DNA of 64,000 nt from Candidatus Daviesbacteria bacterium (GCA_016187025.1 JACPKM010000001.1:448072-512071), one strand, 5' to 3'. Numbered from the stretch's first letter, positions 26,512-36,392 are shown. Numbers and translations are program-made. The notes: a model not told the origin generated them from the letters alone.

Positions 26512-27158
26512 AATTGACTTACTCGGCAATTTATCTTCCTGTAATACTGCTTTTAATCATACCTCTTGTCTTGTCTTTATTTTTAAACAATATCCCTAAC
26601 GATTTTCAGCCATCTCTTACTACTACTCAACATATTTATCATGGTATGGATATAACTCAAGAGTTTGTCTCTGAAGATAATAATTTAGTTGGAATTGGTA
26701 TGAGCATAAAAAATCCATATTATAGAAACAGAAAAGATTTAATTTTTAGTCTGTTTTCTGCAGGAAAACAAGAGCTGAGAAGAGTAGTCTTGAACGGAAA
26801 AACAATTAAAGATGGAGAGTTTGTAGAAATTATTTTTGAACCAATAAAGGATGCAAAAAATAAAGATTTCATATTCAAAATGAGTGCACCCAACGTAGCT
26901 AGCCAAGAATCACTGGAGGTCTTCTTAACAAATAATAGCCCAAGTTGGAGTAAAAACTTTTTTGTTAAATCAGATATCCAGGACACAGATGTTTCTTTCG
27001 TCACCCTACATGGATTTAATAATAGATTTGCTTTATATTTTGAAATAATAAAGGGTTGGATTGGAAGATTTTTTGCAGATACAATCTTTTTTGCTTTTTA
27101 CTGGATAAGTGTTTTAATTCTTATGATTTATTTAGTAGTAAAAAGTTTTTTTAGGTGA
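26508..27158 (+). CDS. membrane-anchored outside-facing protein of unknown function
   Basis: A 216-residue protein with an N-terminal helix (about 7-27), an outside domain rich in beta-strand-like segments (about 30-175), and a C-terminal helix (about 190-213). I do not recognise the family. The layout resembles accessory proteins that sit beside a membrane enzyme. It is coupled to the GT87-like gene by an ATGA overlap, so a partnership with that enzyme is a reasonable guess and nothing more. Downstream it converges with the reverse-strand gene at 27171, with 12 bases between. Confidence 0.6.
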   Translation: MKLTYSAIYLPVILLLIIPLVLSLFLNNIPNDFQPSLTTTQHIYHGMDITQEFVSEDNNLVGIGMSIKNPYYRNRKDLIFSLFSAGKQELRRVVLNGKTIKDGEFVEIIFEPIKDAKNKDFIFKMSAPNVASQESLEVFLTNNSPSWSKNFFVKSDIQDTDVSFVTLHGFNNRFALYFEIIKGWIGRFFADTIFFAFYWISVLILMIYLVVKSFFR

Positions 27159-27170
27159 TTTATGTCGGAT

Positions 27171-29126
27171 TTAATTAACCGACCAAACTTCTACCTCTTG
27201 GTTTTCGTATATTTTCTTCAAGCTACTTTTTTCTAAATCGAACTTAGGTTTTAGGACTTTAGGAAAGTATAGATAATTTATTTTTTTTTCACTCAATAAC
27301 TCTTTGTTATACAAGCTGTCATCTAGATAAATCTGCTTTTGAATGTTTTGTCTTGGTTGGTATTCATACCCCATAATGTCTACCTGTTCTGTGTCTGCAA
27401 AAAAGACCCGCCTTTTTGAGAAAGCAGCCACATAGCTTGTGTCAAACCAGTCCCAAATACTTGGAGGAGAAGTTTTTAAGTTTAAGTACTGGTTATAAGG
27501 AGGAGTAAGTAGTACTGAGTTTTTTGGAGTAGACTGTGATATATAGTTTAGCGCTTCAAGCTCTTGTTTTGATATTTTTGAAGTAGGCGGATTTTTATAA
27601 AAATCATAAATTAACCCTACTTGAGTAGGGACTGCAATAGCAATAATTATTGAGGATATTAATACTTTTAAAGCTAAGTTCAGCCTTTTCAAGAGGGAAG
27701 AAACTGTCACTCCGGCAATAATACCCATGAGTAAAAGGAAATATTGTAAAAATTGAATGGTGTTGCTGGCAACGCCTTTTTGTAAAAATATTAAAGGTAA
27801 AATAAGGGAAGTAAGTATGGTAAACAATAGCATCAATAAAAAGTAATCAGCGAAAACTTGCTTAATCTTTTTTATCAAATACCAAAATCCTAAAAAACGT
27901 ATACCCAAGTTTCCAAAAAGAAAAATCAAAAATCCAGTTGTCTCTATTTGGATCACTCTTTTCCAATTATTTTCAGCAATATAGGTTTGTCTTCTTAGCT
28001 CTAAATCAAGCCAGTTAAGTTTATCGGTGGATACAATCATCGTTCTGATAAACCACCAAGGTTCATAAATTAAAAAGTTTTGTGACTGGGAGCTATTTGG
28101 TAAATAAAGTAAAGCAGAAAGGAGTCCACTAGGAATCAAAATTTTAAATATGTTTACCCGTTTAGATTTTATCAGCTGCCATATTCCTACTAAACCAAGG
28201 CTTAGGAAAATAACCACTCCTCCATAAACCTTGAAAACAGGTAAGGTACTGATAAGTAAAATAAGCATCAATGAATTAACCAATCTCTGCTCCTTAATGT
28301 AAAAGTATAAAAGGATAAAAATTGTTAGAACTAAAATAGAGGCAATAATCTGCGGAGGATTACCAATAGTGCTTTGGATCTGAGAACTCCAGAAAATACC
28401 TTCTCCACCTATGCCTCTGTCTTGAATTATGGTAACTATATATCCAAAACTTCCTGCAAAGTAAGTAAATATTACTGTCCAAATACCGGAAGAGAAGGTT
28501 TTACCAATTATGCGCCCTAAGCTAAAAGCAGCTGATCCAAGCAGGAAAGAGTATAACAGGGGAAAAAATCTAAAGTACAAATCAAGCGGATTGAGATCGA
28601 AGTACTTGTTAAAAAAAGCAGGAGTAATATCAGAAAAGAAATGGTAATTCACAAGTCTTTCTCCTGCAAAAACTGGATTTTGTAGTGGGAAACCCCTTTT
28701 TATTTCTTCCATTAAAGCAATGTGCCAAGCTCCATCATGTCCATGTGCGCTCCAAAAAACCAAATCATTGCCTAAAGAAATACCGCTGGGGGCAATTATA
28801 GCCATCTGTCCAGCAATGCCTACTAAAAAGATAAAAAGCAGTATTATAAGCTTGTTTATATTCAGTTCTTTTAAGGCTTTAATATTTTGAAGCAGTTCTT
28901 TTCTAGTCAAAAGTAGACTTCCACCTAGTAAAAAGGGTAAAAACGCTATTTTGAGGATTAAGGCGGTATATGAAAGTACAGTAAATAAAATAAACCCAAC
29001 TAGGACACTTAAAGTATATTTTTCTACAGGATGAAGATTTAAGTTAGCTTTGCTGAGGATATATAAACCAGGACACAAAAAAAAGATAAAAGTAACAAAT
29101 AAGAAAATTAAAAAACCTGCGATCAT
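27171..29126 (-). CDS. large GT-C-like membrane protein, relative of the 20116 C-terminal module
   Basis: A 651-residue protein with about fifteen hydrophobic segments. It matches the membrane half of the 1190-residue fusion: A-H-G-H-D-G-A-W-H-I-A-L, then Q-N-P-V-F-A-G-E-R-L-V-N-Y-H-F-F, then L-Y-F-R-F-F-P-L, and G-N-L-G-I-R-F-L-G late in the chain. It lacks the signal peptide and outside domain of that protein and also the GC-rich insert. The E/D-x-P-x-F-x-G-E-x-L-x-N-Y pattern faintly recalls DUF2298-type proteins, at low confidence. It is encoded against the direction of its neighbours and is flanked by convergent and divergent genes. Confidence 0.65.
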   Translation of the reverse strand: MIAGFLIFLFVTFIFFLCPGLYILSKANLNLHPVEKYTLSVLVGFILFTVLSYTALILKIAFLPFLLGGSLLLTRKELLQNIKALKELNINKLIILLFIFLVGIAGQMAIIAPSGISLGNDLVFWSAHGHDGAWHIALMEEIKRGFPLQNPVFAGERLVNYHFFSDITPAFFNKYFDLNPLDLYFRFFPLLYSFLLGSAAFSLGRIIGKTFSSGIWTVIFTYFAGSFGYIVTIIQDRGIGGEGIFWSSQIQSTIGNPPQIIASILVLTIFILLYFYIKEQRLVNSLMLILLISTLPVFKVYGGVVIFLSLGLVGIWQLIKSKRVNIFKILIPSGLLSALLYLPNSSQSQNFLIYEPWWFIRTMIVSTDKLNWLDLELRRQTYIAENNWKRVIQIETTGFLIFLFGNLGIRFLGFWYLIKKIKQVFADYFLLMLLFTILTSLILPLIFLQKGVASNTIQFLQYFLLLMGIIAGVTVSSLLKRLNLALKVLISSIIIAIAVPTQVGLIYDFYKNPPTSKISKQELEALNYISQSTPKNSVLLTPPYNQYLNLKTSPPSIWDWFDTSYVAAFSKRRVFFADTEQVDIMGYEYQPRQNIQKQIYLDDSLYNKELLSEKKINYLYFPKVLKPKFDLEKSSLKKIYENQEVEVWSVN

Positions 29127-29233
29127 GACTTATTTTAGCCACTTTATTATTACACGTTCTGATTATGTGCGAAAGCTGCATTTTTTAAAAGACTAACCTG
29201 GTTTGTTATTGAAGATAAGATTTTCAGGTTCTC

Positions 29234-29262
29234 TTGATTTAATAGCTAATTCAAACTAAGAT
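29234..29262 (+). promoter_or_regulatory. leaderless-type promoter for the GT2 cluster at 29269
   Basis: TTGATT (29234-29239), 17 bases, TAAGAT (29257-29262), then 6 bases to a GTG at 29269. An ATG two bases earlier (29267) is out of frame. This is the longest gap in the window (29127-29268, 142 bases) and I see no other gene or RNA in it. Confidence 0.68.
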
Positions 29263-29268
29263 TTAGAT

Positions 29269-30165
29269 GTGGATAAAAAGATTTCGGTAGTAATTAATAC
29301 CTTAAATGAGGAAAAGAACTTAGAAAGGGTTCTAAAGTCGGTAAAATGGGCTGATGAGATAGTGGTGGTTGATATGCACTCTCAGGATAAAACCGTCCAA
29401 ATTGCCAAAAGCTTTGGGGCTAAAGTGTATAACTGCCAAAAAAGTGACTTTGTAGAGCCGGCCCGTAACTTTGCTATTTCAAAAGCTTCTAATCAATGGG
29501 TAATGATTGTGGATGCAGATGAAGAAATTGGCGATAGGTTAAAAGTTAAATTAAGAGAATTAGTAAATACTGATAACGTAGAATACGTTAGAATTCCAAG
29601 AAAGAACCTAATCTTTGGGAAATGGATGAAAGCTACTGGTTGGTGGCCAGACTATAATATCCGTTTTTTTAAAAAAGGATTGGTAGTTTGGTCTGATAAG
29701 ATTCATATACCTCCCCAATCTCAAGGCCAGGGTGTGGACTTACCCGCAGAAGAGGCGCTTGCCATAATCCATTACCATTATGAGTCAATGACTCAGTATT
29801 TAGAAAGATTAAATAGATACACAACTATACAAGCAAGGGAGATTAACAAAAATGGATACCAATTTAGCTGGTCAGATTTAATCAAAAAGCCGATGGAGGA
29901 GTTTTTAGGTAGGTTCTTTGCTCAAAGAGGATATGAAGATGGTTTGCACGGATTATCTCTTAGTATTTTGCAAGCCTTTTCTTTTTTTGTAGTTTATCTG
30001 AAGCTATGGGAGATGGATAAGTTTACGATACAAGAAATCAAGTTGAAAGAATTGAAAGATCTATCAAACCAGTGTCAAAAGGATCTTGATTATTGGTTTA
30101 GATACTCAAGACTATCTAAAAACCCCTTAAAAAGATTGGTCCAAAGGATTTCCAACAAGCTATGA
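29269..30165 (+). CDS. GT2 glycosyltransferase, WaaE/KdtX-like
   Basis: A 298-residue enzyme with V-V-I-N-T-L-N-E-E-K-N, A-D-E-I-V-V-V-D-M-H-S-Q-D-K-T and the metal-binding V-D-A-D-E-E. The W-A-D-E-I-V-V-V-D string followed by D-A-D-E is typical of the family that includes the LPS core beta-1,4-glucosyltransferase WaaE. The C-terminal third (about 200-290) has one or two amphipathic or hydrophobic helices and may attach to the membrane. Paralogues lie at 31017 and 43778. The start codon is GTG, chosen from promoter spacing. It overlaps the next gene by four bases (ATGA). Confidence 0.83.
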   Translation: MDKKISVVINTLNEEKNLERVLKSVKWADEIVVVDMHSQDKTVQIAKSFGAKVYNCQKSDFVEPARNFAISKASNQWVMIVDADEEIGDRLKVKLRELVNTDNVEYVRIPRKNLIFGKWMKATGWWPDYNIRFFKKGLVVWSDKIHIPPQSQGQGVDLPAEEALAIIHYHYESMTQYLERLNRYTTIQAREINKNGYQFSWSDLIKKPMEEFLGRFFAQRGYEDGLHGLSLSILQAFSFFVVYLKLWEMDKFTIQEIKLKELKDLSNQCQKDLDYWFRYSRLSKNPLKRLVQRISNKL

Positions 30166-31013
30166 AAAGAGTAGGAGTTATAATTCTCAACTATAAAGTT
30201 AAAGATTTAACAATAAGCTCTCTTGAGTCAGTGGCAAAATCAACATATAAAGACATTTTGATTTTTGTTGTAGATAATGCATCAGGCGATGGATTGGGTA
30301 AGGAATTGGAGTCAAGAAAAGATGTTAACTTTATCCAAAATACCGAAAATTTAGGTTATGCCGGAGGCAACAATGTAGGTATAAAAAAGGCAATAGAGGA
30401 GGGTGTGGATTATGTTTTTATACTAAACCCTGATGCTACTGTTGATAAAAGAGCAATAGAAATTTTAGTAAATAAGGCCAATGCGCTAAATGCTGATTTG
30501 TTAAACCCCAAGATTTATTTTAGTAATTCAAATAAAATCTGGTTTGCAGGAAAAAAATTTGATAAGGCAAATGTTTTAGGATTACATATAGGCATGGATG
30601 AAGAAGATCACGGACAATATAGTAAAGATGTAGAAAGTGAAGATATTACAGGAGCAGCATTATTTGTCAAAGCTGAGGTTTTTAAAAAAATTGGGTATTT
30701 TGACGACAGATACTTTTTATATTATGAGGAAAGTGATTTTGGATTTAGAGCAAAAGAAGCAGGGTTTAAAATAATGTATATTCCAGAGGCTATTGTTTAT
30801 CATCGTAATGCTCAATCAACCGGTTTGGGTTCTTCCTTGCAAGACTACTATATAACGCGAAATAGAATGTTATTTGCTTCTAAGTTTCTAAGCCTCAGAA
30901 CACAATTTGCCTTGATCAGAGAAGCAATTAGAAACTTTAACAAACCAGTTAGAAGACAGGCATTTGTAGATTTTTTACTCAAAAAATTTGGCAAGGGGAG
31001 TTTTGCTATTTAA
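30162..31013 (+). CDS. GT2 glycosyltransferase, rhamnosyltransferase-like
   Basis: A 283-residue GT2 enzyme of the WbbL-like group: V-I-I-L-N-Y-K-V-K-D, V-V-D-N-A-S-G-D, N-L-G-Y-A-G-G-N-N-V-G, the metal-binding L-N-P-D-A-T, then G-A-A-L-F-V-K and Y-Y-E-E-S-D-F-G-F-R. Members commonly transfer L-rhamnose from dTDP-rhamnose, which fits the rml genes at the start of the window. The exact sugar is inference. It is coupled to the genes on both sides (ATGA before, 3 bases after). Confidence 0.83.
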   Translation: MKRVGVIILNYKVKDLTISSLESVAKSTYKDILIFVVDNASGDGLGKELESRKDVNFIQNTENLGYAGGNNVGIKKAIEEGVDYVFILNPDATVDKRAIEILVNKANALNADLLNPKIYFSNSNKIWFAGKKFDKANVLGLHIGMDEEDHGQYSKDVESEDITGAALFVKAEVFKKIGYFDDRYFLYYEESDFGFRAKEAGFKIMYIPEAIVYHRNAQSTGLGSSLQDYYITRNRMLFASKFLSLRTQFALIREAIRNFNKPVRRQAFVDFLLKKFGKGSFAI

Positions 31014-31016
31014 ATT

Positions 31017-31823
31017 ATGCTTTCAGTAATTATTATTGCAAAAAACGAACAAGAGCTAATTAGAGGATGTTTAGAGTCTGTTAAATGGGCGGATGAGATT
31101 GTGGTGGTTGATAATGGCTCAGATGATAAGACAGCGGAAATTGCCCAAAAATATACAAGTAAAGTTTTTAAAATTGATGGATTAGATTTTGGGCAACTCA
31201 GGAATAATGCAATCGAAAAAACTGAAGGTGATTGGGTTTTATATGTAGATGCCGATGAAAGAGTGCTTGCGCCTTTAAAAGATGAATTAATTGAAATAAC
31301 TAAATCATCATCAAAATCAGCCTATGCAGTCTCGCGCAAAAATATCATATTTGGTCAGGAGGTAAGCTATGGACCGTATAAAAAAGATTGGATGATAAGA
31401 TTATTTAAGAGAAAAGACTTTGAAACATGGGTTGGAGCAGTGCACGAATACGGGAAATTTAAAGGAGAGCTAGGTTATACAAAAAATTATTTTTTACATC
31501 TTACGCATAGGAATATAGACCATTTTATAAAAAAGAGTTTAGAGTGGTCAAAAATAGATGCAAAGCTTCGTTTAGAAGCTGGACACCCCAAGATGGTTAA
31601 ATGGAGATTTGTGAGAATATTTCTTTCTGAGCTTTACACTCAGGGAGTCCTAAGGAAAGGCTTTTTTTCTGGTACGGTAGGCATTATAGATTCTATATTA
31701 CAAGTCTTTTTCTTTTATATGACTTATGTCCGTTTATGGGAGTTGCAACAACCAAAACCCTTAGATGAGGTTTATAAAGACATTGATCAAAAGCTTGTTG
31801 AGAATGATTTTAAATACAAATGA
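31017..31823 (+). CDS. GT2 glycosyltransferase, WaaE/KdtX-like
   Basis: A 268-residue paralogue of the 29269 enzyme, with I-I-A-K-N-E-Q-E, A-D-E-I-V-V-V-D-N-G-S-D-D-K-T and Y-V-D-A-D-E-R-V. The region W-M-I-R-L-F-K-R-K and V-H-E-Y-G (about 120-150) is conserved in this family, with the H-E pair probably near the active site. The C-terminal helices resemble those of the sister proteins, so membrane association is likely. It overlaps the GT4 gene by four bases (ATGA). Confidence 0.83.
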   Translation: MLSVIIIAKNEQELIRGCLESVKWADEIVVVDNGSDDKTAEIAQKYTSKVFKIDGLDFGQLRNNAIEKTEGDWVLYVDADERVLAPLKDELIEITKSSSKSAYAVSRKNIIFGQEVSYGPYKKDWMIRLFKRKDFETWVGAVHEYGKFKGELGYTKNYFLHLTHRNIDHFIKKSLEWSKIDAKLRLEAGHPKMVKWRFVRIFLSELYTQGVLRKGFFSGTVGIIDSILQVFFFYMTYVRLWELQQPKPLDEVYKDIDQKLVENDFKYK

Positions 31824-32896
31824 AAATTGCAATATATTCCCCTTACCTAGATACATTTGGTGGTGGAGAAAGATACGTTTTAACAGTAGCAGAGGTTTTA
31901 TCTCAAGACTCACAAGTAGATTTATTATTGGATACGCATTTAGCCGATTTAATCAACCAAGACTATATTACAAAGGCAAATGAGCGCTTTAGGTTGGATT
32001 TGGCTAAAGTTAATCTAGTAAAAGCTCCGATAGGAAAGACAAGCAATTTTTTTACCAGACTCAAATTCTTAAAGCAATATGATGTGTTATTTTATCTGAC
32101 AGATGGTAGTGTTTTTTTATCAACAGCAAAAAGAAACTTTGTTCATATCCAAAGTCCTTTTGAAGGTCAGCCTGCCAAGAATTTATGGGGTAGAATCAAG
32201 CTTTTTGGCTGGGAAAGAGTAATATATAACTCAGAATTTACCAGAAAAAACGCTTCGAAGTTTTGGCCCATTAAAGACGGGGTAATTTATCCACCTGTTG
32301 ATACTACTAGTATAAAGCCATTAAAAAAGAAAAAATATGTTCTTTCTGTAGGCCGTTTTTTTGGATATTTAAAAGAAAAAAAGCATGAGGTTATGATCCA
32401 AGTGTTTTCAGATATGTATAAGTCAGGAAAAGTAGACGGATGGAGTTTAAACTTAGCAGGTTCTGCTACTCAAGCAGATTTAACTTATGTGGAAAGTCTA
32501 AAAAAAACTGCTGCAGGTTTACCAGTGAGCTTCCATCTAAATCTAAATTATCAGGATTTGATAGAGCTTTATGGAGAAAGTAGTATATATTGGCATGCAA
32601 TGGGTTACCAAGAATCTGATCCAACAAAAATGGAACACTTCGGAATATCTACAGTTGAAGCTATGGCGGCAGGATGTGTACCGGTGGTAATAAACAAAGG
32701 CGGACAAACAGAAATTGTGACTGATGGTGAAAACGGCTTCTTATGGGAATCCTTGGAAGATTTAAAAAGTAAAACACAAAAATTAATTGTTGATGAAAAG
32801 CTGCTGAAAAGCTTATCTGAAAACTCATTAAAAAAAGCGCAGGATTTTTCTAAAGAAAACTTTGAACAAGATATTAAAAAGGTATTCTATGGCTAA
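31820..32896 (+). CDS. GT4 glycosyltransferase
   Basis: A 358-residue GT-B-fold enzyme. The N-terminal glycine loop reads F-G-G-G-E-R-Y-V, and the sugar-nucleotide site carries E-H-F-G-I-S-T-V-E-A-M-A-A-G-C-V-P, the E-x7-E retaining motif. The L-S-V-G-R-F-F segment marks the start of the C-terminal domain. It probably adds mannose, glucose or a deoxysugar to a lipid-linked chain in the cytoplasm. It starts inside the previous gene's stop (ATGA) and overlaps the following gene by 8 bases. Confidence 0.85.
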   Translation: MKIAIYSPYLDTFGGGERYVLTVAEVLSQDSQVDLLLDTHLADLINQDYITKANERFRLDLAKVNLVKAPIGKTSNFFTRLKFLKQYDVLFYLTDGSVFLSTAKRNFVHIQSPFEGQPAKNLWGRIKLFGWERVIYNSEFTRKNASKFWPIKDGVIYPPVDTTSIKPLKKKKYVLSVGRFFGYLKEKKHEVMIQVFSDMYKSGKVDGWSLNLAGSATQADLTYVESLKKTAAGLPVSFHLNLNYQDLIELYGESSIYWHAMGYQESDPTKMEHFGISTVEAMAAGCVPVVINKGGQTEIVTDGENGFLWESLEDLKSKTQKLIVDEKLLKSLSENSLKKAQDFSKENFEQDIKKVFYG

Positions 32897-33683
32897 TATT
32901 GTTTCCATATTAACTGTTACATATAATAGTGAAGATTGTATTGATCAATACCTTATTTCAGTATCTAATGCCTTACCAAAAAATGGGGAGCTAATTATTG
33001 TTGATTCCTGCTCAACTGATAAAACCAAAGAAAAACTACTGTTGTTTAAAGATAAGTTTTTAAAAAGTATACAAATAAAACTAATCTTCAAAAACGAAAA
33101 TATTGGTTATGGGAAGGGGAATAATATCGCTGCAAGCTGTGCCAGTGGTAAATACTTATTTATTTTAAATCCGGATACAACCATTAGAAAAGATGCGATA
33201 GAAAAATTAATTGAGTATTCACAAAACAATCAAAATGTAGGACTGGTAGCACCCAGGATTGTTCAAAACGACGGAATCCTTCAGCCTTCAGTAAGAAATC
33301 TCCCTACCATATGGAATGCGATTAAGGAGTATTACATAGGCATTAAAGATTCCTATGCTCCTTATGCACCTTTAGGGAGCGAACCTGTAAAGGTGGAATG
33401 CGTAGTAGGTGCAGCAATGCTGATTAAAGCAATGCTTTTTAGACAGCTTAATGGTTTTAATGAAAAATTCTTTATGTACTATGAGGATTTGGATTTGTGC
33501 AGAAGGATTAGAAAGAAGGGCATGAAAATAGTCTATTTACCTGAATCTGAAATTACTCATAAAGTGGGAGGAAGCATTTCTGCTTTGAAGGAGAAATGGA
33601 TAAAAGAGAGCGCTAAGATTTATCATGGATCATATATGTGGTTTTTTCTCAGTATGGTTTTGCGGTTAAGACCATTAAAATAA
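32889..33683 (+). CDS. GT2 glycosyltransferase, rhamnosyltransferase-like
   Basis: A 264-residue GT2 enzyme close to the 30162 protein: L-T-V-T-Y-N-S-E-D, V-D-S-C-S-T-D-K-T, N-I-G-Y-G-K-G-N-N, L-N-P-D-T-T, G-A-A-M-L-I-K, and Y-Y-E-D-L-D-L-C-R-R. I chose the ATG at 32889, which overlaps the GT4 stop by 8 bases and puts the first beta strand at the N-terminus. A TTG nine codons upstream adds only a lysine-rich tail. A role in adding rhamnose is inferred from family and the rml genes. Confidence 0.83.
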   Translation: MANIVSILTVTYNSEDCIDQYLISVSNALPKNGELIIVDSCSTDKTKEKLLLFKDKFLKSIQIKLIFKNENIGYGKGNNIAASCASGKYLFILNPDTTIRKDAIEKLIEYSQNNQNVGLVAPRIVQNDGILQPSVRNLPTIWNAIKEYYIGIKDSYAPYAPLGSEPVKVECVVGAAMLIKAMLFRQLNGFNEKFFMYYEDLDLCRRIRKKGMKIVYLPESEITHKVGGSISALKEKWIKESAKIYHGSYMWFFLSMVLRLRPLK

Positions 33684-33687
33684 TTAT

Positions 33688-34917
33688 ATGAACAAAATTG
33701 CTTTAATCTTAATTGTGGGGATTTTACTAAGAATCCTTATTGCTGCATCAACGTATCATCCAGATTTGCAAACCTTTAATCTCGCAGGACAAATAGTAGC
33801 ATCAGGTCACGTACTGGATATTTATGATTACCTTCAAAACTTGCCAGATAGTCATGAGTGGAAAAACTTAGCATTATTTAACTACCCTCCAGCAATATAT
33901 ATTTTCCATGGAAGCTTCAATTTTATCTTTTCGAGTATTTTTTATCTTTGGCAGGTAAATTATTTCTTAATGGATGTCATAACAAATTATGGAAACATTA
34001 ATTTTAACCTACATTTGCTTTTGCTCAAGATTCCGTACTTAATATTTGATTTGCTAGCAGCATTTTTTATAATAAAATTGTTTGATAACAAAAAAGATAA
34101 ACTGATAGCTTTTGGGTTGTGGATGTTTAATCCTATAAACCTCTATGCAACTTACATGATGGGACAGTTTGATATCATACCAACTTCTTTAATGGTTCTT
34201 GCATTAGTTTTTGCATCCAAGAATAAGCTACCTACTGCAGCTTTCTTTCTAGGGTTTGGTATAGCTTTTAAGGTTTTTCCAATATTTTTGCTACCAATTT
34301 TTATATTGATGACAAACAGATGGCTAGATAGAGCAAAGATTGGTTTGATTGCATTTATTCCTTATTTAATTTCTGTAGTTCCTTTTATATCTTCTTCCGG
34401 CTTTAGGACAAATGCTTTATTTGCTGACCAAGGGTCAAAAAGTTTGTATTCTACCTTGGCTGTTTCAGGAGGGGAGCGGATTTTTCTGTTTCCTTTATTT
34501 TTACTGGCATTTTATTTGATTTTGCTGAAAAAAGGAGTCAACAAAGAAGTGTTAAACTCTAAGTCGTTAATTGCATTTTTGTTATTTTTTATCTTTACCC
34601 ACTTTCATCCGCAATGGTTATTGTGGATAACCCCATTTTTAATTATTTGTTTAGTTAGAGAAAAGACTAAGAATTTAATACAGATTTTAATTCTATTAAT
34701 ATCATATCTTATTTCACTTTTTTTCTTTGAATCATCGTTAACAGTTAATTTGTTTGCTCCTCTACTTCCGTTTCTAAAGAATTTACCAGGAATCTGGGAG
34801 ATTTTAAACATCAACATTGACATAAACTATTCAAGAAGTATTACACAAACTATTTTTGCTGCAGCTTCTTTGTACTTAATTTATATACATTTCCCATCAA
34901 AAGATGCTAAAGATTAA
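33688..34917 (+). CDS. GT87-like polyprenol-linked mannosyltransferase
   Basis: A 409-residue multi-spanning protein, paralogue of the gene at 25285. The first outside loop reads Y-H-P-D-L-Q-T-F-N-L-A-G, and the long second loop has the same spacing. N-Y-P-P-A-I-Y, M-G-Q-F-D-I-I-P and F-K-V-F-P-I-F-L-L are the GT87-like motifs. In this group the Asp in the first loop is thought to be the catalytic base. TAAAAT lies 6 bases before the ATG, but the -35 is poor. It overlaps the next gene by 14 bases. Confidence 0.74.
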   Translation: MNKIALILIVGILLRILIAASTYHPDLQTFNLAGQIVASGHVLDIYDYLQNLPDSHEWKNLALFNYPPAIYIFHGSFNFIFSSIFYLWQVNYFLMDVITNYGNINFNLHLLLLKIPYLIFDLLAAFFIIKLFDNKKDKLIAFGLWMFNPINLYATYMMGQFDIIPTSLMVLALVFASKNKLPTAAFFLGFGIAFKVFPIFLLPIFILMTNRWLDRAKIGLIAFIPYLISVVPFISSSGFRTNALFADQGSKSLYSTLAVSGGERIFLFPLFLLAFYLILLKKGVNKEVLNSKSLIAFLLFFIFTHFHPQWLLWITPFLIICLVREKTKNLIQILILLISYLISLFFFESSLTVNLFAPLLPFLKNLPGIWEILNINIDINYSRSITQTIFAAASLYLIYIHFPSKDAKD

Positions 34918-36388
34918 CTTTAAAGTAGCCTTCCTGTTTCTATTTTCTACAATTATTTTGTGGAGTTTGTTGACATATAAGCTAACAGACGTCCCACCTG
35001 CAATCAACGGAGATGAGGTGCATATAGGTTACAATGCTACTCTCATTGCCGACACAGCCTATGATCAAAATGGAAAATTTATGCCCATATTTGTAAGTGA
35101 TGAGGGTAAAACTGATTGGAAGCAACCAATTACCCTTTACTCAACAGTTACAGCTTTTAAGATATTTGGACCTTCATTTTTTATTTTAAGAGCAGTCAGT
35201 GTCCTCTTTACTTTAGTTAGCTGTCTATTATTATTTTTGCTTGTAAAGAATATGTTGAATATAAAAACTGCAATAGTTGCAGTAGTTATATTTGTTACCT
35301 CACCGATAGTAATGATTCAATCTCATCTAGCCCTAGAAAATATTGCACCAGTGCCATTTATCATTTTTTCATTGTTAATGTTTGTAAAGTACCTGAAGAG
35401 TCTAAATACTAAACTTCTAATTTTTGCTGGGATGAGTCTTGGTATAAGTTTTTACTCTTACTTGGGTATGAGATTGATTGCACCTATGCTGGGAATGCTT
35501 TTGCTGGCATTTATAGTTTATTTACACAAAAAAGAGGGGAGAGGGAAAATAATTAAACCCTTACTTTTTTTTATTCTGGGCACATTACCTTTTGTTATCT
35601 TAATTCCAATTTTGAAACAGATGTATCCTGGAGCAATTTTGGCTGAAAACCGCCCTCAATCGATTTCTTCTTACCAGCAATTTTTACTGCCTTTTTTGTC
35701 TATTTATGATCTGAGCTTTCTATACTTAAAAGGTGATGCAACCCTATATCATTCAACAGGAAAGCATGGAATATTACTCCTTGCTTCACTACCCTTGTTT
35801 TTAATCGGTGCTTATAAAAGTATTTTAGATAGAAGTAAGCTTTTAATATTTTTGCTTATCTCTTTTTTTATTTTACCCGTTCTTTATGGCTTAACAGATT
35901 CGATATATAGAGGTAGCCGCATATTAGCAATTATTCCGCTTTATTCAATTATTTCAGCGTATGGATTTATAGCTTTTAGTAAATATCAAGCGAAGCTACG
36001 AAAGTATGTTTTAGTAATTTTTATAGTTTTTTTCTTTGTGAATTATTTTGACTTTTTAAGTTACTACTGGGGAGATTATGCAAATAGATCAAGATTAGTT
36101 TTTGATGGTGGCGCATATCCTGCATATAAAAATCTATACTTTCTCTCTAAGAAAATGAACATTAAGCCTTTTGTTGAGATTGGTGTTTATGGCGAAGAGA
36201 CCCTAGCTTCTAGCTTTTTTGACAGGGTCTATTTTAATAATAGATTAAATAAAATAGAAAGATATACAAAACTACCTGAGCCGGGTATTGTATTAGTTCA
36301 CGATAGTGATATGCAAAAGTACATAGATTTAGGCTTTAAAGAAATGCCTTCTGATTTTCCTTATTATAAACTTATGTGGCAAAATTAA
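34904..36388 (+). CDS. ArnT/PMT-like GT-C glycosyltransferase, array member 1
   Basis: A 494-residue protein with about ten membrane segments. The first outside loop, N-G-D-E-V-H-I-G-Y-N-A-T-L-I-A-D-T-A-Y-D, shares D-E-x-x-I-G-Y-N-A with the genes at 39010-42181. A soluble C-terminal region (about 395-494) follows the last helix, as in the other array members. It probably transfers a sugar from polyprenyl phosphate outside the membrane. Its start overlaps the GT87-like gene by 14 bases. Four bases separate its stop from the shortened neighbour. Confidence 0.8.
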   Translation: MLKINFKVAFLFLFSTIILWSLLTYKLTDVPPAINGDEVHIGYNATLIADTAYDQNGKFMPIFVSDEGKTDWKQPITLYSTVTAFKIFGPSFFILRAVSVLFTLVSCLLLFLLVKNMLNIKTAIVAVVIFVTSPIVMIQSHLALENIAPVPFIIFSLLMFVKYLKSLNTKLLIFAGMSLGISFYSYLGMRLIAPMLGMLLLAFIVYLHKKEGRGKIIKPLLFFILGTLPFVILIPILKQMYPGAILAENRPQSISSYQQFLLPFLSIYDLSFLYLKGDATLYHSTGKHGILLLASLPLFLIGAYKSILDRSKLLIFLLISFFILPVLYGLTDSIYRGSRILAIIPLYSIISAYGFIAFSKYQAKLRKYVLVIFIVFFFVNYFDFLSYYWGDYANRSRLVFDGGAYPAYKNLYFLSKKMNIKPFVEIGVYGEETLASSFFDRVYFNNRLNKIERYTKLPEPGIVLVHDSDMQKYIDLGFKEMPSDFPYYKLMWQN

Positions 36389-36392
36389 TAAA

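Noticed and set aside
27164..27183. Hairpin GTCGG-N10-CCGAC between convergent genes as a two-way terminator
   Set aside because: The stem is only 5 bp with a 10-base loop, overlaps the end of the reverse-strand coding sequence, and has no T-run on either side.
29127..29233. Small gene or RNA in the longest gap
   Set aside because: Frames are short with no family resemblance on either strand, and no stable structure apart from the promoter was visible.
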